From positions 124,001 through 188,000 of the forward strand of contig NZ_QGLK01000004.1 of assembly GCF_003202755.1 (NCBI RefSeq): a stretch of 64,000 bases of DNA, in the 5' to 3' direction. Origin of the DNA: Bifidobacterium asteroides (GTDB lineage: Bacteria; Actinomycetota; Actinomycetes; Actinomycetales; Bifidobacteriaceae). This document shows, piece after piece, positions 35,456 through 45,769 of the stretch. The position numbers and the translations under genes were made by a program. Under the pieces are notes generated by a model that was not told the origin of the DNA, did not search any database, and saw only the letters and a list, made by a program, of their open reading frames with translations. Positions within the stretch are counted from its first letter, which is position 1, and each line of letters starts with the position of its first letter.

Positions 35456-36376
35456 ATGGCAACCAGGACCAGCGAGGACGGCAGACCGCCTGAGGACCAG
35501 GAGGTCGATCCTGATCTCGAGCGCCGTCGCCAGCAGCGCCGCCAGGAGCTGACCTACCTGCGCAGGGACGCAGAGGTGGCCCATGAGGCCCATCTGCAGG
35601 CCAGGGCCGATGCGGTGCGCGCCAAAGCCAAGGCCAAGGCTGCACGGATCATGGCCAAGGCCGAGATCAAAGCCTCACGAATCGAGGGCATCCCCGACAT
35701 GGAGATCGAGCGCAAGGTCCGCCTGGATGTCCACGGCCGCCCCAAGCCACTACTGCGCGGCTGGATCCACGCTGTGGCCACCCCTTTGGCCCTAGCCGCA
35801 GGCATCGTCCTGATCTGCCTAGCCCACGGCACTGGCCTCAAACTGGCCTGCGCGGTCTTCATGGTCGCCTCACTGGCCCTCTTCGGCAACTCGGCCCTCT
35901 ACCATCTGGGCGACTGGACCCCAGGTACCACAGACGTGCTACGCCGCTTGGACCACGTCAACATCTTCCTTCTCATCGCCGGCACCTACACGCCGATTTC
36001 CTTTGCACTGGACCCCTTCTGGCGGCGGGTCATCATCCTGGGCATGTGGGGGGCCAGCCTGGTGGCCATGATCGTCCACGTCTTCTGGATCGATGCTCCC
36101 CGCTGGCTCTACACCCTGGTCTACGTGGTCTTCGGAGTCTCGGGAGTGGGCTTCCTGAAACTCTTCTGGGACTCCCCCATGGCCGGTCCGCCGGTGGTCT
36201 GGCTGATCATGGCCGGCGGCCTGGCCTACATCCTAGGGGCGATTGTCTACGGTCTGCGTCGGCCGGACCCCTGGCCCCGGGTATTCGGCTTCCATGAGAT
36301 CTTCCACTGCGGCACGGTCATCGGCTACGCCTGCCACATCGTGGCCATCTACCTGGTGGTCTGCAACCTACGCTGA
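35456..36376 (+). CDS. Hemolysin III/PAQR family membrane protein
   Basis: A 306-residue protein with seven predicted membrane helices in the last 200 residues. PAQR metal-site motifs are present: NSALYHLGD, RRLDHVNIFLLIAGTYTP and the C-terminal FHEIFHCGTVIGYACH. The first 85 residues are an unusual charged, Ala/Lys/Arg-rich helix that looks like a coiled coil and is absent from short family members. The ATG follows GGGAGGGCC. It stands alone between divergent pdtaS and convergent greA. The family may work as a hydrolase or signalling protein; the old hemolysin name says little about its role. Confidence 0.88.
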   Translation: MATRTSEDGRPPEDQEVDPDLERRRQQRRQELTYLRRDAEVAHEAHLQARADAVRAKAKAKAARIMAKAEIKASRIEGIPDMEIERKVRLDVHGRPKPLLRGWIHAVATPLALAAGIVLICLAHGTGLKLACAVFMVASLALFGNSALYHLGDWTPGTTDVLRRLDHVNIFLLIAGTYTPISFALDPFWRRVIILGMWGASLVAMIVHVFWIDAPRWLYTLVYVVFGVSGVGFLKLFWDSPMAGPPVVWLIMAGGLAYILGAIVYGLRRPDPWPRVFGFHEIFHCGTVIGYACHIVAIYLVVCNLR

Positions 36377-36464
36377 GCGGCTCTCCGGTCGAACCGCCCT
36401 TTCAACAAAGACCATCGGCCTGCCTTATGAACCAAGTGGTCATTCATAGAGCAGTCACCTATAG

Positions 36465-36506
36465 ATGAAGCCGCCCCCCGCCAATCATGGGGAGGAGCGG
36501 TTTCAT
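36465..36506. terminator. Bidirectional terminator-like hairpin
   Basis: ATGAAGCCGC pairs with GCGGTTTCAT at the outer end and an interrupted C-run pairs with GGGGAGGA inside. It lies between the convergent hemolysin III and greA genes. Confidence 0.6.
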
Positions 36507-36540
36507 TCAGGCCGGACTGGGACAATGAGGGGTCGTCCCG

Positions 36541-37020
36541 CTACTTGAGAGGCTGGGCATCCTTGACGGTGACCGAGATGTCCTTACCATTGGGAGCCTT
36601 GTAGGTCACGGTCTGACCCTTCTTGGCGCCCATGAGGGCCGCGCCGATGGGCGACTCGGGGCTGATGACGTCGTAATCCGTGGCCACGGTCAGGTCCCTG
36701 GAGCCCAGCACATAAACCATTTCGTTGCCGGCCATGGTCAGGGTCACCAAGGAGCCATTGCCCACCGTGCCCGCCTTGGGGGCCTTGAGGATCTTGGCGT
36801 TGCGAAGCTTGACGATCAGCTCGTTGATCCGCCCCTCGTTCTTGCCCTGCTCCTCGCGGGCAGCCTGGTAGCCGCCGTTCTCGCTCAGATCGCCCTCGGC
36901 CCGAGCCGCCGCGATACGTTCAGTAATCTCGTCGCGGTACTCGCCCTGACGGTGGTCAAGCTCCTCCTTCAGCTTGTCGTAAGCGGCCTGTGTCAGCAGA
37001 ATCGTCTTTTCCTCAGCCAT
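36541..37020 (-). CDS. greA: Transcription elongation factor GreA
   Basis: A 159-residue factor that rescues backtracked RNA polymerase. The N-terminal coiled coil (about 1-78) carries the acidic tip RAEGDLSENGGYQAA, and the C-terminal FKBP-like domain shows VYVLGS and ISPESPIGAALMGAKKGQTV. ATG 37020 (MAEEKTILL) follows AAGGAGGAATCAC. It lies downstream of the FKBP gene and a strong terminator, so it likely has its own promoter between 37021 and 37085. Confidence 0.95.
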   Translation of the reverse strand: MAEEKTILLTQAAYDKLKEELDHRQGEYRDEITERIAAARAEGDLSENGGYQAAREEQGKNEGRINELIVKLRNAKILKAPKAGTVGNGSLVTLTMAGNEMVYVLGSRDLTVATDYDVISPESPIGAALMGAKKGQTVTYKAPNGKDISVTVKDAQPLK

Positions 37021-37085
37021 GTGATTCCTCCTTGTTTGATGCACTTGTCTCGTGGCCCGACCTGAACTGCAAAGTCAAGGGTATG

Positions 37086-37112
37086 AAAAAGGCGCCGGCC
37101 CTCACCGGCGCC
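37086..37112 (-). terminator. Rho-independent terminator after the FKBP gene
   Basis: On the minus strand GGCGCCGG-TGAGGG-CCGGCGCC followed by TTTTT; 8-bp GC stem and 6-nt loop, 13 nt after the stop codon. Confidence 0.93.
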
Positions 37113-37125
37113 TGGAGACCCTTGT

Positions 37126-37533
37126 CTACCGTGTCGATATGATGTCGATCACGAAAACCAGGGTATCGTCGCCGCCGATGCCTGCCTGGGGCATTCCCTG
37201 ACGACCATATCCGTACTCCGGCGGAATGGAGACCACCAATCTGGACCCCACGTTGTGGCCGGGCACCGTCTGGTCCCAGCCGCGAATGACCTGCCCCACG
37301 CCAATGCCGAAGCTGGCCGGCTGATGACGCTGAAAGCTGGAGTCGAAGACCTGATCCGAACCCCAAACGACACCATGATAATTGACGGTGACGGTATCGC
37401 CCTTGCGGACGACTGGCCCGTCCCCCTCGACCAGCTCCACGGCGCGCAGCCCGCTGGGCGCCGGACCATGGAAGGTTATGGTCGGCGTAGCGCCGAATTC
37501 GGCGTTCACCTCGGGCATGGATTGGTCACTCAT
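37126..37533 (-). CDS. FKBP-type peptidyl-prolyl isomerase
   Basis: A 135-residue single-domain FKBP that speeds proline isomerisation during protein folding. The core is complete: KGDTVTVNYHGVVWGSDQVFDSSF, SFGIGVGQVIRGWDQTVPGHNVGSRLVVSIPPEYGYG and TLVFVIDIIS. No signal peptide is visible, so it is cytoplasmic. The frame is open upstream through the tRNA gene; ATG 37533 with AAAGGAGTTGTT is the real start. It ends in a strong terminator before greA. Confidence 0.95.
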   Translation of the reverse strand: MSDQSMPEVNAEFGATPTITFHGPAPSGLRAVELVEGDGPVVRKGDTVTVNYHGVVWGSDQVFDSSFQRHQPASFGIGVGQVIRGWDQTVPGHNVGSRLVVSIPPEYGYGRQGMPQAGIGGDDTLVFVIDIISTR

Positions 37534-37623
37534 AACAACTCCTTTGGTTTTCTTGCGTACCAGAGTATCGGTTCGTCGGTCGGGTGACAAGTTGCGACAC
37601 TGCCGTCCAAGCCGATGAGGCCT

Positions 37624-37709
37624 TGGTGCCCCGGGTGGGAATCGAACCCACAAGCCGGTGAAGGCGGCGGATTTTAAGTCCGATGCGTATACCATTTCGC
37701 CACCGGGGC
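37624..37709 (-). tRNA. tRNA-Leu (UAA)
   Basis: A normal class II cloverleaf on the minus strand: acceptor GCCCCGG/CCGGGGC, anticodon loop CTTAAAA (anticodon TAA), a long variable arm CGCCTTCACCGGCTT, T-arm GTGGG-TTCGATT-CCCAC, discriminator A and an encoded CCA. The contrast with the CAA tRNA at 4650 is clear: that one has a short variable loop and no CCA. Confidence 0.95.
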
Positions 37710-37733
37710 CATAACCCATAACGCCTTAGTATA

Positions 37734-38735
37734 TCATTCACGCAGGAGGGTCCGACCATAGTCCATGACCAGACCGTCCAGGAGGCCGTGCTCGCTGGCC
37801 ACATAGGTTCCCGAAGCCAGCGCACTCGGACTGGCCTGGCCCAGACGTTCCAGCAGACGGCTCCAGATCAGGGCGCCACCGCCGATCACATCAACACGAC
37901 CGGGGTGGATGGTCTTGAGTCCCCGACGCTCCTGCCGGCTCATGTTCAACACCTTGTCGTCAACCCGGCGAGCCGCTTCGACATATATGGACTGACCATC
38001 GACGGCATGGCGATCGTAAACCTGGCATCCCAGGGCCAGAGCGCTCATGGTGGTGACCGTGCCGGAGACTCCGATCACACTGCCTACCCCAGCTACAGGG
38101 ACCTTGTCGAAGGCCCGGTCGATCCAGCTGTCAACATCCTCAAGCGCCTGGCCGATCTGCACCTGGCTGGGCGGATCATCCAGCAGATGGCGCTCGGTCA
38201 TCCGTACGGAGCCGATGTTCATTGAGTAGGAGGCCCTGACATGGTCAACAGGCAGATCGCTCCCGTCCCCGCCCAGGACCAGCTCGGTGGAGCCACCGCC
38301 TAGGTCAACCACCAGGTATGGCGCAGGAGGCATGCCGTCGCTGCCCCGCTGCTCCAGCACACTGACCGCTCCCAAAAAACTCAGCGAAGCCTCCTGGGAA
38401 CCGCTGATGACCTCGGGCGTGACCCCCAGGATGGAGCGCACCCCCTCTTCGAAACTTTCCCGGTTGTCGGCATCCCTGGTGGCCGAAGTGGCCACAAAGC
38501 GCAGGCCATCCACCGGGTGCTCCTGCAGTTGCTGGGCGAAGAGCCGACAGGCCTCAAAGGCCCGCTCCAAGGCCTGATCGGAGAAGCGATGATTGCGGTC
38601 CACGCCCTCCCCCAGTCGGATGACGCGCATCAGCCTGGGAGCCACTGGATGGAGCCCCTGCCGGTCTACCTGGGCTATCAGCAGACGTATGGAGTTGGTG
38701 CCACAATCCACGCCCGCCACTGTTACCTGATCCAT
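37734..38735 (-). CDS. ppx: Exopolyphosphatase/guanosine pentaphosphatase (Ppx/GppA)
   Basis: A 333-residue ASKHA-fold phosphatase acting on polyphosphate and possibly (p)ppGpp. The phosphate-1 loop is GVDCGTNSIRLLI, the middle has VATSATRDADNRE and VISGSQEASLSFLGA, and the second loop is VVDLGGGSTELVL. GVSGTVTT and IGGGALI follow. ATG 38735 has GGGGGCTTCC upstream. It lies 11 nt after the DUF501 gene. The order eno-ftsB-DUF501-ppx is, as I recall, Rv1023-Rv1026. Confidence 0.93.
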   Translation of the reverse strand: MDQVTVAGVDCGTNSIRLLIAQVDRQGLHPVAPRLMRVIRLGEGVDRNHRFSDQALERAFEACRLFAQQLQEHPVDGLRFVATSATRDADNRESFEEGVRSILGVTPEVISGSQEASLSFLGAVSVLEQRGSDGMPPAPYLVVDLGGGSTELVLGGDGSDLPVDHVRASYSMNIGSVRMTERHLLDDPPSQVQIGQALEDVDSWIDRAFDKVPVAGVGSVIGVSGTVTTMSALALGCQVYDRHAVDGQSIYVEAARRVDDKVLNMSRQERRGLKTIHPGRVDVIGGGALIWSRLLERLGQASPSALASGTYVASEHGLLDGLVMDYGRTLLRE

Positions 38736-38746
38736 GGAAGCCCCCT

Positions 38747-39439
38747 TCATTGGTTCTCTTGCTGGTTCTCTTGTATGGATGCCTCGGCCCAGGGCTGGGC
38801 GCACCTGCAGACCTGCGGATCGAACACCGGACGCACCAGGCCTAGAACCCGGTCACCCAGTGGATTGACCCCAGGGCCCATAACCAGAGACTGAGCGGTC
38901 AGAGCATGCAGACACTTGACCCTCTTGGGCATGCCCCCGGCCGAGATTCCGACTATGTGACTCTCGTCGTCGCTCAGCCGCTGAGCCAGGGCAGAGCGGA
39001 AGGCCAGATAGAGCTCGTGGGCCCTACAATAGGCGCTGGCCAGATCCGGATCCGAACCAAGCTCGGTATTCCAGTCGGACATGATGCCGTCGGCCTCCAA
39101 CCGTGAGACGGCCTTGACAGCCTCGGGGCTGGTCAAATAGCAGGTGGTCGGAAAGGGTGTGCCATCCTCCAGCTGAGGCCGGGTAACCACAGCCAGAGGG
39201 TTGCCACAGACGCAGCGGGCGCCCACGGCCACCATGCCCCGCGCAAAACGGCCCAGTTGCTGGTTAACGGCGGCTATCTGATCCGGTGTGGCCGGCGTCG
39301 CCAGAAGCTCCTGGACTCGATCTCTTACCATGGTCAGGTCCCGGTCAGTAACCAGGCTGGATGCTTTAGATTCGACCCGGACCTTGTCTACGGCTTGAGA
39401 TTCCACTGCTGCCTGGGGCCTTTCCTGGGCCTTGATCAC
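38747..39439 (-). CDS. DUF501 family protein
   Basis: A 230-residue protein of the actinobacterial DUF501 family, function unknown. Conserved parts are MVAVGARCVCGNPLAVVTRPQL, GTPFPTTCYLT, the SRLEADGIM segment, VGISAGGMPKRVKCLHAL, and GVNPLGDRVL near the end. Conserved cysteines (GARCVCG, PTTCYL, VKCLH, VCRCAQ) may bind a metal. The start is GTG 39439 with GAGGACAGC upstream. The C-terminus ends with a small repeat (QENQQENQ). It is linked to ftsB and ppx. Confidence 0.88.
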   Translation of the reverse strand: MIKAQERPQAAVESQAVDKVRVESKASSLVTDRDLTMVRDRVQELLATPATPDQIAAVNQQLGRFARGMVAVGARCVCGNPLAVVTRPQLEDGTPFPTTCYLTSPEAVKAVSRLEADGIMSDWNTELGSDPDLASAYCRAHELYLAFRSALAQRLSDDESHIVGISAGGMPKRVKCLHALTAQSLVMGPGVNPLGDRVLGLVRPVFDPQVCRCAQPWAEASIQENQQENQ

Positions 39440-39518
39440 GCTGTCCTCATCTTTCCTGATTGTTTGCTGCTGCTAAGTTCATTAACCATTGGCGCGGCGA
39501 AATCCGAACCTTCGGAGT

Positions 39519-40097
39519 TCACTGCGTTCCCCCGCCCTTGAATGGAGAGGGACTATCAGATCCACCTGGACTGTTGGAACCAGTTGGACTGGCGGACCCA
39601 TTCGGACTGGCTCCGTCGCCTGGTTGCTGACCTGTGCTCCCCTTGTTCCCATTGGCCGCCGGGTCCTGGTCGGCCTTGGCAAAGGAGTAGGCCATCTCCT
39701 GATACCAGGGCAGGGAGTTCTTCCTAGGGGCCCGGACCCCCTTGCTTCCGGCCTGGTCCTTGTCCTTGCTGCCCGTGACCGCCTCCGGATGCAAGACCCG
39801 GATGGCCTCCTCGTCGGGGAAGACGAATCCCAGCCGATCCCTGGCCTGGGCAGTTACATAGGCTTTGTCGTCCCAGCGCCGGATCTGGTTCTCCAAGTCA
39901 CGCTTATGCTCGACTAGCTGGGCCTGCTGGTTGCGCAGGCCGTTGAGTTCGGAAAGATTAATGGCGTAGGCGTGGAAGGTGGAGACCAGCTGAATCAGCC
40001 CCAGGGCCACGATGATGACCGCCACAAAGAAGGTGATGGGTCCCGATGACCGCCTGCTTGTCCGCCGGTCGCCGCCGTCACGTTTGTTCTTGGCCAT
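39519..40097 (-). CDS. ftsB: Septum formation initiator FtsB/DivIC
   Basis: A 192-residue single-pass division protein. A basic head precedes one membrane helix (about 23-43), followed by a coiled coil (about 45-75: LSELNGLRNQQAQLVEHKRDLENQI) and the conserved YVTAQARDRLGFVFPDEEAIRVL. The last 80 residues are a low-complexity Gly/Ser/Pro tail. ATG 40097 or 40103 may be used. The eno terminator ends immediately upstream, and there is almost no room for a ribosome-binding site, so translation may be weak or coupled to read-through. Confidence 0.88.
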   Translation of the reverse strand: MAKNKRDGGDRRTSRRSSGPITFFVAVIIVALGLIQLVSTFHAYAINLSELNGLRNQQAQLVEHKRDLENQIRRWDDKAYVTAQARDRLGFVFPDEEAIRVLHPEAVTGSKDKDQAGSKGVRAPRKNSLPWYQEMAYSFAKADQDPAANGNKGSTGQQPGDGASPNGSASPTGSNSPGGSDSPSPFKGGGTQ

Positions 40098-40105
40098 ACC
40101 CATAA

Positions 40106-40140
40106 AAATACCCGTGGCAGCCGACGCGGACCGCCACGGG
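40106..40140 (-). terminator. Terminator of eno, abutting the ftsB start
   Basis: On the minus strand CCCGTGGC and GCCACGGG form an 8-bp stem around 14 nt, followed by TATTTTTAT. The T-run runs straight into the ATG of ftsB. Confidence 0.85.
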
Positions 40141-40198
40141 TGAAAGACTGTACGGCCGGGTCAAAACCTGCAAAGGCTTAAGCCCGGCCAGCAAGGCC

Positions 40199-41527
<1,329 letters not shown>

Positions 41528-41537
41528 TTACAGGATA

Positions 41538-44500
41538 CTAGTTTTGTTGGACGGGCGCGGGACCCGCTGGCGTGCCATCGTCGGAGGACTTGGGCAGCCC
41601 CCAGGCCAAGTCGTCCAGCAGGGTGTCCACCCAGGCGGTCATGGCCGCCGAATCCATGGGTCCCGAACCCAGGGAGCCCGCGAAGGGCGCCGGGATCAGC
41701 AGGGTCTGCGTCACCGGGCGGTACTGGCTGCCCTTGTAGATGCGTGCGATCCTGGCCTGGAGGGAGTCGGGCATGGTTACGGGCCTGATCCGCACTCGAG
41801 AGCCTTGGGAGGCAATCTCCGCAATGCCCAGGGAGCGAGCCTTGGCCCGCAGCCTGGCTACTGCGAAGAGGGTGTCGAACTGGGCCGGCGGCCGTCCGTA
41901 TCGGTCGGTCAGCTCCTCGTGCAGATCGCGCAGATCCTGCTCGTTGCGGGCCGAGGCCAGCTTGCGGTAGGCCTCCAGCCGCAGCTTGTCCGAATCAATG
42001 TAGTCCACCGGAATAGAAGCTTCCAAGGGTAGATCGATGCTGACAGTTACCGGCTCGGTCCGTCCAGGCTCCTTGTACTCTTCCACCGCCTCGGAGACCA
42101 TGCGCACGTAGAGGTCGAAGCCGACCCCCTCGATATGGCCGGACTGCTCGTCGCCCAAAAGGTTGCCGGTGCCGCGCAGCTCCAGATCCTTCATGGCCAC
42201 GTCGTAGCCGGACCCCAGGGCCGTATTCTGGGCAATGGTGGCCAGCCGGTCGTGGGCGGTCTGAGTCATGGGCTTGCTGGGGTCGTAGAGGAAGTAGGCG
42301 TAAGCGCGCTCACGGCCTCGCCCCACACGGCCTCGCAGCTGGTGGAGCTGGGAGAGGCCGAAGCGGTCGGCCCGGTCCACAATCAAGGTGTTGGCGTTGG
42401 GTATATCCAGGCCGGTCTCGACGATGGTCGTGCAGACCAGCACATCGATGTCACGGTGCCAGAAGTCCCGGATGACCCCGTCCAGCTGCTTCTCCCCCAT
42501 CTTGCCATGGGCCACGCCCACCTTGGCTTCGGGGACCAGCGTCTGCACCTTGGCCGAAACCTTGCTGATGTCCTCCACTCGATTGTGGATGTAGAAGATC
42601 TGGCCCCCGCGCAGGAGCTCGCGGCGAATGGCCGCAGTCACCTGAGCATCCTCGTAAGCACCCACATAGGTCAGTACAGGCAGACGATCCTCGGGGGGCG
42701 TAGCCAAAGTGGACATCTCCCGAATGCCGGTCACAGCCATCTCCAGGGTGCGCGGAATGGGCGTAGCAGACAGGGACAGGACGTCCACGTTGGTCCGCAT
42801 GGCCTTGAGGGTCTCCTTGGCTTCCACGCCGAAGCGCTGCTCCTCGTCCACGATCATCAGGCCCAGATCCTTGAAGCGGATACGCGGGTTGAGCAGCTTG
42901 TGGGTGCCGATGACCACGTCTACGGCCCCGCTGGCCAGGCCCTCCATGGTGGCCTGGTTCTCCTTGGCGGTCTGGAAGCGGCTCATGGCGGCCACGTCCA
43001 CCGGGAAGCCTTCGAAGCGCTCGGTAAAGGTCTGATAGTGCTGCTGAACCAGTAGGGTCGTGGGCACCAGAACCACCACCTGCTTGCCGTCCTGGACGGC
43101 CTTGAAGGCGGCACGGATGGCTATCTCGGTCTTGCCGAAGCCCACATCCCCGCAGATCAGCCGGTCCATGGGCACCGGCTTCTCCATATCAGCCTTGACA
43201 TCGTCGATGGCGGTCAGCTGGTCGGGGGTCTCCTGGTAGGGGAAGGCATCCTCCAGCTCCTTCTGCCAGGGGGTGTCTGGGCTGAAGGCGAAGCCCTTGG
43301 TGCGCTGCCTGGCCGAGTAGAGCTTGACCAGTCCCTGGGCAATCTTGTGGACGTGCTTGCGGGCTTTGGCCTTGGTGGCCGACCAATCGGATCCGCCCAG
43401 CTTGTTGAGTCTGGGGATCTCGGCACCGATGTAGCGGCTGACCTGGTCCAGCTGGTCGGCAGGCACAAAGAGCTTGTCTGGCGGGGCGTTGCGCTTAGAG
43501 GGGGCGTACTCCAGGACCAGATACTCCCGGCTGCCCTTGCTGGGGCCCACGCCCACGCTGCGCTGACGCATGCCCAGGAAGCGGCCGATGCCGTGCTGGT
43601 CGTGGACCACATAGTCACCGGGCTTGAGCTCGTCCAGGTCGATGGCCTTGCGCCGACGGTTGGAGGTCTTGCTTCCGGCAGCCACGCTGGTGCGCCCGGT
43701 CAGGTCACGCTCGGTCAGCAGGGCCAGATGGGCGGACTGGTCCACAAAGCCGTCCACAGCCAGGGAGCGGTGGTACTCCAGCCCGGTGATTCCCGTGGTC
43801 TGCACGGCCCGACGTAGACGGCTCAGCGTCCCTTGGGCCGGAGCGGTCACCACAACCCGGTCGCCACGCTCCAGCAGAGAGGCGATGCCCGAGGCGGCCC
43901 GATCCTCGTCGCCGCGATACTGGTCCGGGGCCAGGGCATCCAGACGCTCGGTCCCCTCCCGGTCCGGGTCCACCGACAAGTCGGTCAGCTTCCAGACCTC
44001 CCCTTTGCGGTACTCCAGGGATGAGATGACCTCGTCGTAGTCCAGGAAACTGGCCCTGTCGAAGCTGATAGGCGCGCCCGAACCCTGCCCGGAGGCTGCC
44101 ACATGCCAGCTGGCGGCCAGGAACTCGTTGGCGGTCTTGACCAGGTCCTGAGCGGAGCGAGCCAGCAGCTGCGGCTCCGACAGCAGAATCAGAGCGCCCT
44201 CGGGCAGCATGGACCCTACTGGCACCAGGTCGTCGACCAGGGCAGGCAGGAGGGATTCCATGCCTTCGACAGGAATGGCCTGGGCGATGGACTCCAGCAT
44301 GTCATCGGCGTTGGGAATGTTCCCGATCAGGGAACGTGCGCGGACGCGGACCTGGTCGGTCAGCTGCAGCTCGCGGCAGGGCGGCGCCCATATCCGGTCC
44401 AGGTCGGGACCGTAGGTGCGCTGGTCGGAGGCGTGGAAGCTGCGGATGGTGTCCACCTCGTCGCCGAAGAACTCGATGCGCACCGGGTGAGCCATGGTGG

Positions 44501-45140
44501 GGACAAAGACATCCAGAATGCCACCTCGGACAGCGAATTGGCCGCGCTCCATGACCAGGTCCACCCGGGTGTAGGCGTTGCGGACCAGAGCTTCGACCGC
44601 CTGGTCCAGTGGCAGCTCCTGGCCGCGCAGAAAGACCAGAGGCTCCACATCCTGCAGGCCCTTGACCACGGGCTGCAACAGGGAGCGCACGGGCATGACC
44701 AGAATGCGGATGGGCCCGAAGTCAGGATCGTCCTGGACCGGATGAGCCAGCCGCCTGAAGACGGCCATCCTGGAGGCCACGGTGTCTGCACGAGGCGAGA
44801 GCCGCTCATGAGGCAGGGTCTCCCAGGAGCGCAACAGGGCCACGTCACCCGGGTCGCCCTCATACCAGGAGCGGATGGCGCCGGTCATTTCCTGGGCGTC
44901 ACGCTCGGAGGGGACCACCAGAACCACCGGAGCCCGACCGGCTGCAGCGGCTGCAAGGGCCGGCCTGATGCCCTGGGGAGCCTGGACCATAAGGGAGGTG
45001 TCGGTGTCAGCCGCAGGTTCGGAGTCTCCTTGGACCAACCTCTTGAAGGCAGCATCCGCCTGCAGGTCGTCCAGGAGAGGACGCAGGGACCCGTTCAGCG
45101 ATTCCTGGGGTTCCGCCTTCTGTGTATGCTCATCGACCAT
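41538..45140 (-). CDS. mfd: Transcription-repair coupling factor
   Basis: A 1200-residue translocase that removes RNA polymerase stalled at lesions and recruits UvrA. Domains in order: UvrB-homology region (about 60-340), the RNAP-interaction domain with KPGDYVVHDQHGIGRFLGM near 520, RecG-like helicase with Walker A GDVGFGKTE near 680 and DEEQRFGVEAKE, and LRGRVGRGRERAYAYF, then a C-terminal TRCF domain. The ATG follows AGGAGCAGTTCA. Its first codons overlap the pth stop by 11 nt. With uvrB, polA and umuDC the window is rich in repair genes. Confidence 0.98.
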   Translation of the reverse strand: MVDEHTQKAEPQESLNGSLRPLLDDLQADAAFKRLVQGDSEPAADTDTSLMVQAPQGIRPALAAAAAGRAPVVLVVPSERDAQEMTGAIRSWYEGDPGDVALLRSWETLPHERLSPRADTVASRMAVFRRLAHPVQDDPDFGPIRILVMPVRSLLQPVVKGLQDVEPLVFLRGQELPLDQAVEALVRNAYTRVDLVMERGQFAVRGGILDVFVPTMAHPVRIEFFGDEVDTIRSFHASDQRTYGPDLDRIWAPPCRELQLTDQVRVRARSLIGNIPNADDMLESIAQAIPVEGMESLLPALVDDLVPVGSMLPEGALILLSEPQLLARSAQDLVKTANEFLAASWHVAASGQGSGAPISFDRASFLDYDEVISSLEYRKGEVWKLTDLSVDPDREGTERLDALAPDQYRGDEDRAASGIASLLERGDRVVVTAPAQGTLSRLRRAVQTTGITGLEYHRSLAVDGFVDQSAHLALLTERDLTGRTSVAAGSKTSNRRRKAIDLDELKPGDYVVHDQHGIGRFLGMRQRSVGVGPSKGSREYLVLEYAPSKRNAPPDKLFVPADQLDQVSRYIGAEIPRLNKLGGSDWSATKAKARKHVHKIAQGLVKLYSARQRTKGFAFSPDTPWQKELEDAFPYQETPDQLTAIDDVKADMEKPVPMDRLICGDVGFGKTEIAIRAAFKAVQDGKQVVVLVPTTLLVQQHYQTFTERFEGFPVDVAAMSRFQTAKENQATMEGLASGAVDVVIGTHKLLNPRIRFKDLGLMIVDEEQRFGVEAKETLKAMRTNVDVLSLSATPIPRTLEMAVTGIREMSTLATPPEDRLPVLTYVGAYEDAQVTAAIRRELLRGGQIFYIHNRVEDISKVSAKVQTLVPEAKVGVAHGKMGEKQLDGVIRDFWHRDIDVLVCTTIVETGLDIPNANTLIVDRADRFGLSQLHQLRGRVGRGRERAYAYFLYDPSKPMTQTAHDRLATIAQNTALGSGYDVAMKDLELRGTGNLLGDEQSGHIEGVGFDLYVRMVSEAVEEYKEPGRTEPVTVSIDLPLEASIPVDYIDSDKLRLEAYRKLASARNEQDLRDLHEELTDRYGRPPAQFDTLFAVARLRAKARSLGIAEIASQGSRVRIRPVTMPDSLQARIARIYKGSQYRPVTQTLLIPAPFAGSLGSGPMDSAAMTAWVDTLLDDLAWGLPKSSDDGTPAGPAPVQQN

Positions 45141-45729
45141 TGAACTGCTCCTGAGCCTGGCTGAGGCCCTTGGTGATCACGATTTCCGCGGCATCTGCGC
45201 CGTCGGCCAGGAACTCAGGCAGGCGTTTGCGCTGATCGCCGACAAAGGTGCCCAAAACCCAGTCCACAGTGCGGCGGTGGGCGTCAGGACCTCTCCGGGC
45301 ATGACCCACGCCCATGCGGACCCGTGCGTAGGCGTTGCTGCCCAGGGAACGGTCTATGGAACGGATGCCATTATGCCCGCCCGAGGACCCGCCGGCCTTG
45401 ACCTTGATCCGGCCGAAATCCAGGTCCATGTCGTCATGGATGACCACGACCCGGCCAACAGGTATGTGGTAGTAGGAGCAGATGGAGGCCAGGGCATCGC
45501 CGGAGTCGTTCATGAAGGTCAGCGGCTTGGCCAGGAAGAAGGGTATGCGGCGTCCGTCAAGATCCAGGGTGCCCCTGCCCAGCTGGGCCAGACCCTTGTG
45601 GTCGCGCAGGTTGACCGACCAGCGTTCGGCCAGCAGATCGGCGCACATGAAGCCCATGTTGTGCCTGGTGCCCTTATACTCGTCACCCGGGTTGCCCAGT
45701 CCGGCTATCAGCCAGAAATCGGATGCCAT
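45130..45729 (-). CDS. pth: Peptidyl-tRNA hydrolase
   Basis: A 199-residue enzyme that frees tRNA from dropped-off peptidyl-tRNA. Hallmarks: LIAGLGNPGDEYKGTRHNMGF with the catalytic His, FLAKPLTFMNDSGDAL, IHDDMDLDFGRIKVKAGGSSGGHNGIRSID, and RVRMGVGH. The frame is open to 45921; ATG 45729 (MASDFWLIAGLG) is the standard N-terminus, with AGGAGGTATCACC about 11 nt away. It overlaps mfd by 11 nt, a conserved actinobacterial neighbour pair. Confidence 0.96.
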   Translation of the reverse strand: MASDFWLIAGLGNPGDEYKGTRHNMGFMCADLLAERWSVNLRDHKGLAQLGRGTLDLDGRRIPFFLAKPLTFMNDSGDALASICSYYHIPVGRVVVIHDDMDLDFGRIKVKAGGSSGGHNGIRSIDRSLGSNAYARVRMGVGHARRGPDAHRRTVDWVLGTFVGDQRKRLPEFLADGADAAEIVITKGLSQAQEQFNGR

Positions 45730-45769
45730 GTAGGTGATACCTCCTGCTCTCAAACGGGACGGTGAGATT

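Noticed and set aside
37126-37719. FKBP frame extended through the tRNA-Leu gene
   Set aside because: The extra N-terminus is a read-through of the tRNA; ATG 37533 has AAAGGAG upstream and gives a full FKBP domain.
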